Below are positions 25,181-34,501 of a stretch of 64,000 bases of DNA, in pieces (the stretch's first letter is position 1; every line of letters begins with the position of its first letter). The stretch lies in the NCBI GenBank assembly GCA_002354095.1, contig DEKX01000048.1:17145-81144 (forward strand), written 5' to 3'. The notes beneath the pieces were generated by a model. That model was not told the DNA's origin. It saw nothing but the letters and a program-made list of their open reading frames with translations, and did no database searches. The translations under genes were made by a program, and so were the position numbers. Source of the stretch: Prevotella sp. UBA2711 (GTDB lineage: Bacteria; Bacteroidota; Bacteroidia; Bacteroidales; Bacteroidaceae).

Positions 25181-25812
25181 GTGACGGATTGAACCAGCGT
25201 TTTTTTCATATCGGCGATGCCAGCATCCGTTTCGTCACCCCATTGGATGAAAACGGATTGGAAATGCTGGAGTCTGTTGGATTTCCACAGGATGTTGTGC
25301 CAAAAACGCAGATGAAGCATGTGGAACTGTTGTGCCACAACCGCATCTGCCATGGTGTAGGCATCAAAAACAAGCATGGCGGTATGGAGTTCTTCAGTAG
25401 TGACCTTCCGATGACGCTACCCATCACCATTGATGAACCAGGCACAGTCTGCATCCCCTTCAAGAAAGCTATCCGTTGTAAACAGTGTTGCCTGTTTGTC
25501 GACTTGTTCGACTATTTGGCTTATAAGACACTGCTGCTGAAGGAGCAGGGTAGGGGACTACCTGAACGTTGTGACTGTATTGTGCTGAACGACTACAGGA
25601 ACCTGATGGATCTTTTGCTTGATATCGAGTATTATGAGCATGTCAGCTGCTGTTTCCCGACCTCACAGACGGGTAAGGTACTTGCTACGACTGTCATGCG
25701 TAGGTTCAAGAAGTCTAATAACTGCGACTACCTCTATGAAGGCTATGACAATCTTCTGGCATTGGCAAAGGAAGTGGTGAACCGACACAAAAAAGACTAC
25801 ATATATGTATAA
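25177..25812 (+). CDS. TOPRIM-like protein with degenerate active site
   Basis: 211 residues from the ATG at 25177; a GTG six nt earlier is less likely because the ATG overlaps the upstream stop. The pattern CLFVDLFDYLAYKTLL, CIVLNDYRNL, CCFPTSQTGKVLATTVMRR resembles the mobile-element TOPRIM order (E-box, VLNSVxNL, LDNDEAG). The usual DxD is replaced by PTSQTG, so catalysis looks lost. Seven cysteines are clustered in the sequence. The resemblance is inferred by eye. Confidence 0.55.
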   Translation: MSDGLNQRFFHIGDASIRFVTPLDENGLEMLESVGFPQDVVPKTQMKHVELLCHNRICHGVGIKNKHGGMEFFSSDLPMTLPITIDEPGTVCIPFKKAIRCKQCCLFVDLFDYLAYKTLLLKEQGRGLPERCDCIVLNDYRNLMDLLLDIEYYEHVSCCFPTSQTGKVLATTVMRRFKKSNNCDYLYEGYDNLLALAKEVVNRHKKDYIYV

Positions 25813-26383
25813 GGGCGTAATCAACTTTACCAGACGTGTTCGCGACCTCGATCGTACACCTGAGTATTGGCAGAGCGAGAGCTATAACGAGCGAATCAAG
25901 ATAATCGAAGCTGTAGTCATGGATAAGACAAAGTATCCACCTACGAAGAAGTTGCAATCTGTGCGCGAGGGCATTTTCAAGGTGCCGCCAAGAATTACCA
26001 TCGAAGATTTGTTGGATCTATCGAAAGCTTTATGCAGTTGGTATAAGATAGAATGTTTTCAGATAGCCATCAACCGTAAGGATAACACGGCTCATATGTT
26101 GTTTGATTGGATTGATCGTGAGACAGGGAAGAGCGTCTATTATAACACTAGCGAAAGTCTTCTCCTGACTGTGTTTGTGCTGCGATTTCTTAATCTCCCT
26201 AAACCTGAGATTACGCGAACCTGGATTCGTTACTATTTGTTATGGGATTACAATGAAAAGCAGAATGCCTTCAAAATGTTACTTGACTACGTGAAGCATA
26301 CTCGACCGCCTGAGTTCATCTATCGGCTAACCTGTGAGTTAACAACCTACGGAGAACTGCTATGTAAGGGATTAGTGAAGTGA
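25805..26383 (+). CDS. Hypothetical protein
   Basis: 192 residues overlapping the upstream gene by 8 nt. The N-terminus is basic; the C-terminal half is helical and aromatic (WIRYYLLWDYNEKQNAFKMLLDYV). No signal peptide, membrane helix or recognised motif. It ends the small operon; a hairpin terminator follows about 95 nt downstream. Confidence 0.6.
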   Translation: MYKGVINFTRRVRDLDRTPEYWQSESYNERIKIIEAVVMDKTKYPPTKKLQSVREGIFKVPPRITIEDLLDLSKALCSWYKIECFQIAINRKDNTAHMLFDWIDRETGKSVYYNTSESLLLTVFVLRFLNLPKPEITRTWIRYYLLWDYNEKQNAFKMLLDYVKHTRPPEFIYRLTCELTTYGELLCKGLVK

Positions 26384-26453
26384 AGACATATATATAATAA
26401 TAGATATTAGTATTCATACGGTTTAAAAGATTAATAAAAAAAGGATAACCGAA

Positions 26454-26520
26454 GTCTTAGCAATCTGTAAGACAAGGGGCGATACAACTACCTGTGACGG
26501 GCGGTCGTATCGCTTTTTTT
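26454..26520 (+). terminator. Terminator between the replication-linked operon and the tra operon
   Basis: GCGATAC (26479-26485) and GTATCGC (26507-26513) form a stem with seven T after it (26514-26520). A smaller hairpin GTCTTA/TAAGAC (26454-26473) precedes it. This is a clean Rho-independent terminator. Confidence 0.8.
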
Positions 26521-26633
26521 GTGCCTTTTGGCGAAGATTTCAATCATGAAGTGTTAAGTCATGATAGGAAATTTTCTCAGGCATCCTATGTCCTCGGAAA
26601 GCTGTTATTTTGCAGCCGTAAAACTAAACAGAC

Positions 26634-27164
26634 ATGGGAGCATTTACAATTTATGCAATGGTAGTGACAGGCCTTTACATCCTCTACATGGGTGTGACGA
26701 TAGCCTTCGATCTACACGGAAAGAAAGATAAGAAGAAAGAGGACGTCGAGGAGTTCAACACCGCCGATGCCGGAGAGGAGAAGTCGACTGTCATCGATGA
26801 AACAGCGGAAGGCTTTGTCGTTAGGAATGGCGATGATGACACTCAGGGTGACTTAGACAATTCTGACAGTTCTGATAACGCTGCTCAAAGTCAGCAGATG
26901 CTGCAGGGTGATGATGACGATGTGGCCCAGGAAGAGCAACCGGTAGAGGATAATCCTGATGACGAGGATCTATTGAACCAGGAGAGTGAGGCCAGTGTGC
27001 ATCAGTTCGAGGAGCTGAAGGAATCAGTCCAGGAGAAGATGATAGTGGCTCGTCCGAAGTACCAAGAAGAGTTTGACAGCAGGGAGTATCATATTGCCTC
27101 CAGTCAGCCGATGGACAAGCCGATGCAGATGTACCGAACTATGAAGGCAAACAACAGAAAGTGA
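26634..27164 (+). CDS. Acidic single-pass membrane protein, first gene of the main tra operon
   Basis: 176 residues. One N-terminal membrane helix (IYAMVVTGLYILYMGVTIAF), then a very acidic, probably disordered segment (runs of Asp and Glu at residues 60-120), and a basic end. No recognised family. Immediately followed by the two VirB2-like genes, so it is probably a transfer-complex accessory. The 250 nt before it hold a terminator and an ill-defined promoter. Confidence 0.65.
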   Translation: MGAFTIYAMVVTGLYILYMGVTIAFDLHGKKDKKKEDVEEFNTADAGEEKSTVIDETAEGFVVRNGDDDTQGDLDNSDSSDNAAQSQQMLQGDDDDVAQEEQPVEDNPDDEDLLNQESEASVHQFEELKESVQEKMIVARPKYQEEFDSREYHIASSQPMDKPMQMYRTMKANNRK

Positions 27165-27168
27165 GACG

Positions 27169-27492
27169 ATGGGCATGACGAAGTTGTTCTTAGTGACAAT
27201 CAGCAATGGCGGTACGAATTACTCGCTGACGGCTCAGGCACTCGCCGAGATGACTGACGAGGTGGTGCTGACGATGGGCTATGTAGTAGGCTTGCTCTAT
27301 GCCGTTGCAGCTCTGCTGGCCATCTATAATGCAACAGTCATCTATATCAAGTTGCAGGCAGGCGAGGGCGGTTTCACCAAGGCTGTGCTGATGATGCTTG
27401 GAGCCGTGATGTTCCTGATAGGCGCTACGATTGTGCTGCCGGCGTTCTTCGGCTATCACTTCGGCTCGTCGGGATTCTCCCCATTCGATTAG
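27169..27492 (+). CDS. TraE-like (DUF4134) small membrane protein, paralogue 1
   Basis: 107 residues with two membrane helices (VVLTMGYVVGLLYAVAALLAIYNATVIYI and AVLMMLGAVMFLIGATIVLPAFF). The layout and the LPAFFG end parallel the next gene, LPLFFGIG. The family is thought to act as VirB2-like pilin or channel subunit. Unlike its neighbour it has no obvious cleavable signal peptide. Confidence 0.7.
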   Translation: MGMTKLFLVTISNGGTNYSLTAQALAEMTDEVVLTMGYVVGLLYAVAALLAIYNATVIYIKLQAGEGGFTKAVLMMLGAVMFLIGATIVLPAFFGYHFGSSGFSPFD

Positions 27493-27540
27493 ACAATACA
27501 TTTTTTATTATAAAAACTAAATTAATCAACCAACACAAAA

Positions 27541-27942
27541 ATGAAGAAAAGTAAGTTTAGTAAGGCCGTTTCTGGCATCCTGAATGGAGCCGTCGGCATG
27601 TGTGAGAAAGCAGTGAAGTCACCCCGTTTTGGAATGGTGCTGGCAATGCTCTGCATGGTAAGTGTAACGTTCGCTCAGAACTCTGCTGGCGATTATTCCG
27701 CCGGTACTACGGCTCTTGGAACCGTGACCACGGAGATTGCGAAGTACGTGCCTGTGGCCGTAAAACTGTGCTATGCCATCGCTGGTGTCGTAGCCGTAGT
27801 GGGTGCTATCAGTGTGTACATCAAGATGAACAACGAGGAGCAGGATGTCAAGAAGAGCATCATGATGCTCGTGGGTGCTTGCATCTTCCTGATTGCAGCA
27901 GCCCAGGCTCTGCCTCTGTTCTTCGGCATCGGTGGTGAATGA
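27541..27942 (+). CDS. traE: TraE (DUF4134), VirB2-like subunit
   Basis: 133 residues. A signal peptide ends near VSVTFAQ (residue 46), then two membrane helices (CYAIAGVVAVVGAISVYIKM; MMLVGACIFLIAAAQALPLFF). It matches the DUF4134/TraE family of Bacteroides conjugative transposons. The stop overlaps the TraF ATG by 4 nt. Confidence 0.85.
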   Translation: MKKSKFSKAVSGILNGAVGMCEKAVKSPRFGMVLAMLCMVSVTFAQNSAGDYSAGTTALGTVTTEIAKYVPVAVKLCYAIAGVVAVVGAISVYIKMNNEEQDVKKSIMMLVGACIFLIAAAQALPLFFGIGGE

Positions 27943-28232
27943 TGACTGGTGCAGAACATCTCGATTACCAAGTTTTCAAGGGGCTTCAGCGGCCTCTTGA
28001 ATTCTTGGGTTTTCAGGGACGCTACATCTACTGGGCTGCGGGAACGGCTGGCGGTGCCATCGTTGCGTTCATCGTCGGCTATGTGGCCATCGGCTTCGTC
28101 GCTGCCCTGATCTTGTGTACGGCTGTCCTCGCCTTTGGCGGTGTGATGACATTCCTGAAACAGCGGAAGGGTCTGCACTCCAAGAATGAGGAGAAAGGTG
28201 TGTTCGTGCTGCGTCGGACGAGGGAGTTTTAG
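27939..28232 (+). CDS. traF: TraF (DUF4133), VirB3-like
   Basis: 97 residues. The motif YQVFKGLQRPLEFLGFQGRYIYWAA is the DUF4133 signature; two membrane helices follow. VirB3-like proteins work with the VirB4 ATPase, encoded next. Confidence 0.88.
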   Translation: MMTGAEHLDYQVFKGLQRPLEFLGFQGRYIYWAAGTAGGAIVAFIVGYVAIGFVAALILCTAVLAFGGVMTFLKQRKGLHSKNEEKGVFVLRRTREF

Positions 28233-28292
28233 TATCTCTCAGACATAGGCGGACACGGAGTGAAAGGAGGAATATAAACAGAGAATAACAGA

Positions 28293-31214
28293 ATGACATT
28301 AATAGTAATCTTAGGTTTTATTTTGTTCCTTGCCGGAATGGCCGTCAGCGTCTATGCCTTTGGCACCGGTGGCAAGCGTGCCAATACGTTCAAGGACATT
28401 TATTTCTCGATAGAAGATGTGGATGGGGTAGGGGTTCTGTACACCAAGACGGGCGAGTATTCGGCCATCCTGAAGATGGAGAACCCTGTGCAAAAGTACA
28501 GTGCCGACACGGACTGTTACTATGACTTCACGAACCTGATGACGGCGGTAGTCCAGACACTTGGCGAGGGCTATGCGCTACATAAGCAGGACGTGTTTGT
28601 GAGGAAGAGCTTCGACGGTCGCGCCCTGCAAGTCAGCGACAGCGGCAAGTTCCTCTCCAATGCCTATTTCCGCTTCTTCAATGGCCGTCCCTATATTGAG
28701 GGATGCACGTATCTGGTCATCACGCAGGAAAGCAAGAAAAGTGCGTTGCTGAGCTATGACAATAGCAAGTGGCGCGACTTCCTGGTCAAGATCCGCAAGG
28801 TGGCCGACCAGCTGCACGATGGCGGCATCAAGAGTGCCGAGTTCCTGAACGTGCAACAGGCCCGCGAGTATGCCGACCGCTTCTTTGCCCTGAACTTCCG
28901 CGATGCCCATTTCTCGATGACCAACTTCAAGGTGGACAGCGAAGCCATTCACATGGGCACTCGCCAGTGCAAAGTCTACAGTCTGCTGGATGTCGATTCC
29001 GTCGGACTGCCCGGTGTGCTGCGTCCTTACGTCGATATGACAGTGAACAATGCCGTGATGCCCGTTGACCTGATGAGCGAGATAGACCATATCCCCGATG
29101 TGGACACGGTTGTCTATAACCAGGTCATCTTCCTGCCCAATCAGAAGCGTGAGCTGGCATTGCTCGACAAGAAGAAGAACCGTCATGCGAGCATTCCCAA
29201 TCCATCAAACCAGATGGCCGTCGAGGACATCAAGCAGGTGCAGGAGGTGATAGCACGAGAGGGAAAACAGCTCGTCTATGCCCACTATAACCTCATTGTG
29301 GCGATGGATGCCCAGAAAGATATGCAGAAGGTGACCAACCATCTGGAGAATATCTTCAGCCGTCAGGGCATCCATATCTCGAAACGTGCCTACAACCAGC
29401 TTGAACTCTTTGTGGCCTCGTTCCCTGGCAATGTATATCGTCTCAGTCAGGACTACGACCGTTTCCTGACGCTTTCGGATGCTGCCTTGTGCTTGATGTA
29501 TAAAGAGCGTCAGACGCATGGTGACGATACGCCCGTGAAGTGTTACTATACTGACCGTCAGGGTGTGCCGATGCCTATCGACACCACAGGTAAGGAAGGA
29601 AAGATAAAGTACACCAACAACTCGAACTTCTTTGTTCTTGGCCCGTCTGGTAGCGGTAAGTCGTTTTTCATGAACACCGTCGTGCGCCAGTATTACGAGC
29701 AGAATACCGATGTGGTGATTGTCGATACAGGTGACAGTTATGAGGGACTGTGTAGCTATTTCGGTGGAACATATATCTCATATAGCAAGGAAAAGCCCAT
29801 CTCCATGAATCCCTTCAAGGTGACAGAGACGGAGTACCTCCAGAACTTCGGCGAGAAGAAGAACTTCCTGATATCGCTGATATTTCTCATATTCAAGGGC
29901 AGTCAACAGCCCACGAAGATTGAGCAGTATATCATCGAGCGAACCATCATCGAGTATTATCGTGAGTTTTTTACTCCTTTCGAGGGTTTCTCCGAGGAAG
30001 AGAAGAAAGAACTCCATCAGACGCTGGTGATTGCGGCCAAGAGCAATGGCGAGTATGAGAAATACGAGGAAGAGCTGCAGGCACGCAACGGCACTGGCTC
30101 CTACGACGTAACGGAAGAAGAGCGTGCGAAGTATGAGCGTAACAGCCGTCTCTCTGAGAAGTTGCAGGCCGTGGTTGATGACGCAGCCAGTACGGAGGGA
30201 GAGAAGAATGCTGCCCGGAACCAGTTGCAGCGACTGACTCCTGAGATTGTCGAGGGCAAGTTCTTGGAAAAGATCGAGCGCGAGATTGCCAAGCGTGAGC
30301 AGCAGCGTAAGAGCTTACGGGTCCGGGAACTGTCGTTCAACAGCTATTACGAGTTTGCCCGTCAGCGTATTCCCCAGATTATCCATGAGGATAGCATTCA
30401 GTTCCCGATCAATGACTTCGCGGCCATCCTGAAGCCGTTCTATCGTGGCGGTGCACTGGAATATACCCTGAACAATGACATGGACGGTTCACTGTTCGAT
30501 GAACAGTTTATCGTCTTTGAGATAGACAAGGTGAAGGACGACCCCGTGCTGTTCCCCATCATCGTGCTTATCATCATGGACGTGTTCACCCAGAAGATGC
30601 GTATCAAGAACAAGGTGCGCAAGTGCCTGGTCATTGAGGAAGCATGGAAGGCAATCGCCACCCCAGTTATGGCAGAGTACATCAAGTACCTGTATAAGAC
30701 GGCCCGAAAGCATTGGGCAATGGTGGGTGTGGTGACACAGGAGATTCAGGATATCACCTCTTCTCCTATCGTCAAGGAGGCCATCATCAACAACTCCGAC
30801 GTGTTCATGCTGCTCGACCAGAGCAAGTTCAAGGATAAGTTCGATGACATCAAGGCCACACTGGCCCTGACGGATATCGACTGCAAGAAGATCTTCACGA
30901 TTAACCGTCTTGACAACAAGGTAGGCCGTTCGCCGTTCAAGGAGGTCTTTATCAAACGAGGCACTGAGGGTGATGTCTTTGGCATCGAGGAACCGCGAGA
31001 ATGCTATATGAGCTATACGACGGAGAAGGCTGAGAAAGAGGCGTTGAAACTCTATCGGCGAGAGCTGAATTGTAACCATCAGCAGGCTATCGAGGCCTTT
31101 GTGCGCGATTGGGAACGCAGTGGTATCGGTAAGTCGCTGGAGTTTGCACAACTTGTAAATAAACAGGGTAAGGTTTTGAACCTGCCACCTAAAATGCAGA
31201 TGATACATGCGTAA
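28293..31214 (+). CDS. traG: TraG, VirB4-like conjugation ATPase
   Basis: 973 residues. An N-terminal membrane helix, then a long body. Walker A GPSGSGKS is at residues 450-457 and Walker B LVIEEAWKA at about 779-788. The usual FVEFEIDK and MVGVVTQEIQDI motifs of TraG/VirB4 are present. A charged coiled coil near residues 590-680 is typical of the Bacteroides form. It powers assembly and substrate transfer in the T4SS at the inner membrane. Its stop overlaps the next gene by 8 nt. Confidence 0.95.
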   Translation: MTLIVILGFILFLAGMAVSVYAFGTGGKRANTFKDIYFSIEDVDGVGVLYTKTGEYSAILKMENPVQKYSADTDCYYDFTNLMTAVVQTLGEGYALHKQDVFVRKSFDGRALQVSDSGKFLSNAYFRFFNGRPYIEGCTYLVITQESKKSALLSYDNSKWRDFLVKIRKVADQLHDGGIKSAEFLNVQQAREYADRFFALNFRDAHFSMTNFKVDSEAIHMGTRQCKVYSLLDVDSVGLPGVLRPYVDMTVNNAVMPVDLMSEIDHIPDVDTVVYNQVIFLPNQKRELALLDKKKNRHASIPNPSNQMAVEDIKQVQEVIAREGKQLVYAHYNLIVAMDAQKDMQKVTNHLENIFSRQGIHISKRAYNQLELFVASFPGNVYRLSQDYDRFLTLSDAALCLMYKERQTHGDDTPVKCYYTDRQGVPMPIDTTGKEGKIKYTNNSNFFVLGPSGSGKSFFMNTVVRQYYEQNTDVVIVDTGDSYEGLCSYFGGTYISYSKEKPISMNPFKVTETEYLQNFGEKKNFLISLIFLIFKGSQQPTKIEQYIIERTIIEYYREFFTPFEGFSEEEKKELHQTLVIAAKSNGEYEKYEEELQARNGTGSYDVTEEERAKYERNSRLSEKLQAVVDDAASTEGEKNAARNQLQRLTPEIVEGKFLEKIEREIAKREQQRKSLRVRELSFNSYYEFARQRIPQIIHEDSIQFPINDFAAILKPFYRGGALEYTLNNDMDGSLFDEQFIVFEIDKVKDDPVLFPIIVLIIMDVFTQKMRIKNKVRKCLVIEEAWKAIATPVMAEYIKYLYKTARKHWAMVGVVTQEIQDITSSPIVKEAIINNSDVFMLLDQSKFKDKFDDIKATLALTDIDCKKIFTINRLDNKVGRSPFKEVFIKRGTEGDVFGIEEPRECYMSYTTEKAEKEALKLYRRELNCNHQQAIEAFVRDWERSGIGKSLEFAQLVNKQGKVLNLPPKMQMIHA

Positions 31215-33765
31215 GGTTTCATTTTTCATTATATTCTTCCAGATGCTGACCGTCCCCCTCTTTGCAGGGGGATGGTACAGTGTTAATATCGATCTGAAGA
31301 CTACGGCTGCTATGACTGCTGCTTATGCTGCAGAGACGGCTACAGAGATGATGAACGACGAGGACGTGCAGAAGATTCTCGACCATTATACCAATGCGGA
31401 GGTTTCTACAGCAGGTATCTTTGCATCGAAGTGGCTCGACAGGAAGGCTCTTCAGAATGCCGGACTCTTCGGTGATGCCGAGGAGAACTTCTATTATAAG
31501 CGTATCTATACGATGGTTAGTGCTCAGATAATGCCAAAGATTCTGGATGTGGCAGCACTTGCTGTCAGGAACCCAGAGAAGGCCATCTATTGGGGACCAT
31601 ATTTGTTTCGCACCTGTGAGCAGGTGAAACAGCTTTGTATGACCTTCGAGACGGTGGTGGCCAATGGGAAAGTGTCGTTTCAGGACGTCGCTTTTCTGGC
31701 CATCAACGATAATCTGAAAGGACTGTTCGACCTTACCAAACTTGGTGAGGTGGACTGGACTGCCATGTGGGATCATCTGGCTGACTTCGGTGATGGTTTA
31801 ACGAAGGAAGATCTGGAAGAGGACTTGGAAGGACTCATGACAGCTGGTGGGGCAATTGTCTCTGGTGGTGGAGCCGTGCTTGATAGTGTCTGGACGAATG
31901 CCAGCAGGGTAGGGGGTGTCTTTCATTCAAGGCCCGGCGAAATACTCCAGCTTTATCATGACTTCAAGGATATGTATGAGACGCTTTCTGATCCTTCGAA
32001 CATCAAGGATCTGGTGATGCAGCAGATTCTCTCGACGGACAGTACTGGTGTGGCCAACCTCTTTACGCTTGACGGCTATAACATAACTTCTTATATCAGC
32101 GACTACCTTCAGGAGATGCAGGGTCGCTATTATACCCAGCGATGGTATATCTACTGGCGTGATTCAGGTAGTGAGCAGGTGTGCAGTTATGCTCCACCTA
32201 CAGACAGTGAGAGCATCATGTATGGTGGTGAGTGGTATCGTGTTGGTACGTCAGATGCCAACTATCAGTACACTGCTGCCGACTACGAGAACTCCTTGCG
32301 AAACTCTGAGAGCTATGCAGGATGGAGCCGTGCACGGTGCCAGGAACTCAATAGCAGTGATTCGAAGTATCACTATGCCTTCTATAACTATATGTCATCC
32401 TCGCGTATCTATAAGTCGAAGTCAGGTCGAACGACGGCCTTTTCCTACGCACATTACATTGATGTGTATAAGACTTGGAATGTCTATGAGGAAGTGTACG
32501 AGGAAACCTTTGACTCGCAGTACGATGCAGAACAAGCCATGCAAGCGAAGTTCAATGCAAAACTTGCTGAGCTTAACGACAACGAGGAGGGGCGTGTCTA
32601 TCGAATCGGGAAGGATCGCAAGAACTATTATCAGGCTGCTGACGAGGTAAGGATGCGTGGCTGCTCAACGGTCAGCTTTACCATGGAGTGCCACGACCAG
32701 GCTAAACTTGGTGAAGGAAATTTCTCATGGAAGGAAAATGGCAATCAGCGCCATGCCCTCGACGAAGATTCCAAGCGCTATGCTATGGAGACAACGCTCT
32801 CAGGCGGTGCCGACACATCAGAGTTGGACGAGGGCATTAGTACATGGGGTAGCGAGGTAACCCGTCTGCAGGAACAGATTCATGCACTTGAAGTGGAGAA
32901 TGACAACCTGTTGGCACAGATTAGTCATGCGAGTGTTGAAGAAGCAGCATCCCTTCGGGCGCAGTATAATGCCAACCGCACGAAGATTAACCAATTGAAA
33001 GCAGAGTTGAGCAATGCGCAGTCGAAGTTGAGCCAGTACCAGAATGCGAAGAGGGAGTTAATAGATGACTTTGCCGATGAGCGCGATGGCACCTACCGTA
33101 TTCCTGCCGTGATGCACGAGATAGAGACAGCTTACAATATCATGTGGACGGATGCGGGTTCATGGCAGGGTTGGAGCTTCATTCGTCATGGAAATGTTCC
33201 GAATATCAGTGGCGAGGTGACGTTTCAGGCAGACCTCTCCAAGGAGCGTGGTGAGAGCCATTTCCTCGGCATCCGTTACCACCGTGCCATCCTTGCCGTA
33301 CATTGGACGCTGACCGCCAACTATTCCAGTTCGCAGATTGTGGATATGATGGAGCTGGATCCTGAGTTGAGCGATGCAGAGAAAGCCGATTTGGTAAACC
33401 AGAGGTTGCATGAAATCATGAATGACCATCCAGGTTGTACTGTCGAAGCCAATTACGCCTATAGTAATCCGGCTGAGTCGGAGGGTGATGAAGATGCCAT
33501 CCATCTCTTATGGACATGTGACCGTCTGAATATTGCGCGTGACGTGGACTACCGTCTCTCGAAAATCTATGCTCAACTCATACTCATTGAGAAGTTCATG
33601 CGCAGCCGCGAGACCATGCTCGACTACCTGAAGCAACAGCTGGGTATAACCGTGCTCAGTGGTACAGACCGCATCCGCATCGGTGGCCGCAGTTTCCGGC
33701 ATTGGCGTAATGTCGCTTCTGCTGTGGCCCGTGGTGATTATATCGTAGAAGATGATGAAGATTGA
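31207..33765 (+). CDS. Large exported protein of the tra operon, unknown
   Basis: 852 residues with a signal peptide (RKVSFFIIFFQMLTVPLFAGG). Residues 540-620 are a coiled coil (LQEQIHALEVENDNLLAQI, INQLKAELSNAQSKLSQY). The C-terminal 200 residues are mixed alpha/beta. The length and position between the VirB4 ATPase and the TraI-like proteins are not those of a standard Bacteroides tra gene. It is probably a periplasmic or surface component of this T4SS. No named family was recognised. Confidence 0.7.
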   Translation: MRKVSFFIIFFQMLTVPLFAGGWYSVNIDLKTTAAMTAAYAAETATEMMNDEDVQKILDHYTNAEVSTAGIFASKWLDRKALQNAGLFGDAEENFYYKRIYTMVSAQIMPKILDVAALAVRNPEKAIYWGPYLFRTCEQVKQLCMTFETVVANGKVSFQDVAFLAINDNLKGLFDLTKLGEVDWTAMWDHLADFGDGLTKEDLEEDLEGLMTAGGAIVSGGGAVLDSVWTNASRVGGVFHSRPGEILQLYHDFKDMYETLSDPSNIKDLVMQQILSTDSTGVANLFTLDGYNITSYISDYLQEMQGRYYTQRWYIYWRDSGSEQVCSYAPPTDSESIMYGGEWYRVGTSDANYQYTAADYENSLRNSESYAGWSRARCQELNSSDSKYHYAFYNYMSSSRIYKSKSGRTTAFSYAHYIDVYKTWNVYEEVYEETFDSQYDAEQAMQAKFNAKLAELNDNEEGRVYRIGKDRKNYYQAADEVRMRGCSTVSFTMECHDQAKLGEGNFSWKENGNQRHALDEDSKRYAMETTLSGGADTSELDEGISTWGSEVTRLQEQIHALEVENDNLLAQISHASVEEAASLRAQYNANRTKINQLKAELSNAQSKLSQYQNAKRELIDDFADERDGTYRIPAVMHEIETAYNIMWTDAGSWQGWSFIRHGNVPNISGEVTFQADLSKERGESHFLGIRYHRAILAVHWTLTANYSSSQIVDMMELDPELSDAEKADLVNQRLHEIMNDHPGCTVEANYAYSNPAESEGDEDAIHLLWTCDRLNIARDVDYRLSKIYAQLILIEKFMRSRETMLDYLKQQLGITVLSGTDRIRIGGRSFRHWRNVASAVARGDYIVEDDED

Positions 33766-34480
33766 AAAGATATTCCTGATGTTGCTGATGCTCGTGCCGA
33801 CGATGGTGCGGGCACAGTACAGTTTCGACTTCCTGTCTGTAGAAGCCCTGATAGACGACCACAAGCGCATCCGCAGTGTACTGATGGCCCGTAGCGGTGT
33901 GGAGCAGGCCAATGAACTGCTGCACCAGTATTCCAGTGAGGCCAATGTGGATTACGACTCGCTGAACGTGAAGCTCGACAAATACACCAAATGCTTCGAC
34001 ATTATCGATGTCATCTACAATGGCGGTGTGACGGTACTGAACGTCAAGAACACCTACGATGATGTCTCTGACCGTATTACGCAGTTAAAGGACTTACTGG
34101 AGCGGTTCACTACCCAGCTGACGCTGCGAGGCAATATCGTCTCGTCTGACACCATCATCATCAATGCCTGTGATCGTGCCGTCAATCAGGTGCTGGTTGA
34201 CGGGCGTGAGCTGACGAACAGCCTCTATGAACTGGCGCAGTACGCTGTTGGTGCGCGACAAATTACGACTGAGGGACTGCTTACGGTGTTGGGACAGATT
34301 AATGAGTCGCTTGACAACATCCGCCATTGCATCGACCACACCTATTATGTCGTCTCGCGCTACGTCACCATCCGCCTGAACTACTTCAAACGGACGCTCT
34401 ATATGTCGAAAACCATCCGTGAGATGGCCAACGATGCCTTTTCGCGGTGGAAACGGGTGGCGGAGGAAGTCGGGTATTAA
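33752..34480 (+). CDS. Exported TraI/VirB5-like protein, copy 3
   Basis: 242 residues with a signal peptide (KIEKIFLMLLMLVPTMVRAQ). The C-terminus MANDAFSRWKRVAEEVGY parallels copies at 1205, 1882 and 34502. The two Met at the start are both possible. Overlaps the upstream gene by 14 nt. Confidence 0.75.
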   Translation: MMKIEKIFLMLLMLVPTMVRAQYSFDFLSVEALIDDHKRIRSVLMARSGVEQANELLHQYSSEANVDYDSLNVKLDKYTKCFDIIDVIYNGGVTVLNVKNTYDDVSDRITQLKDLLERFTTQLTLRGNIVSSDTIIINACDRAVNQVLVDGRELTNSLYELAQYAVGARQITTEGLLTVLGQINESLDNIRHCIDHTYYVVSRYVTIRLNYFKRTLYMSKTIREMANDAFSRWKRVAEEVGY

Positions 34481-34501
34481 AGTGAATTATTAGCTACCGA
34501 T

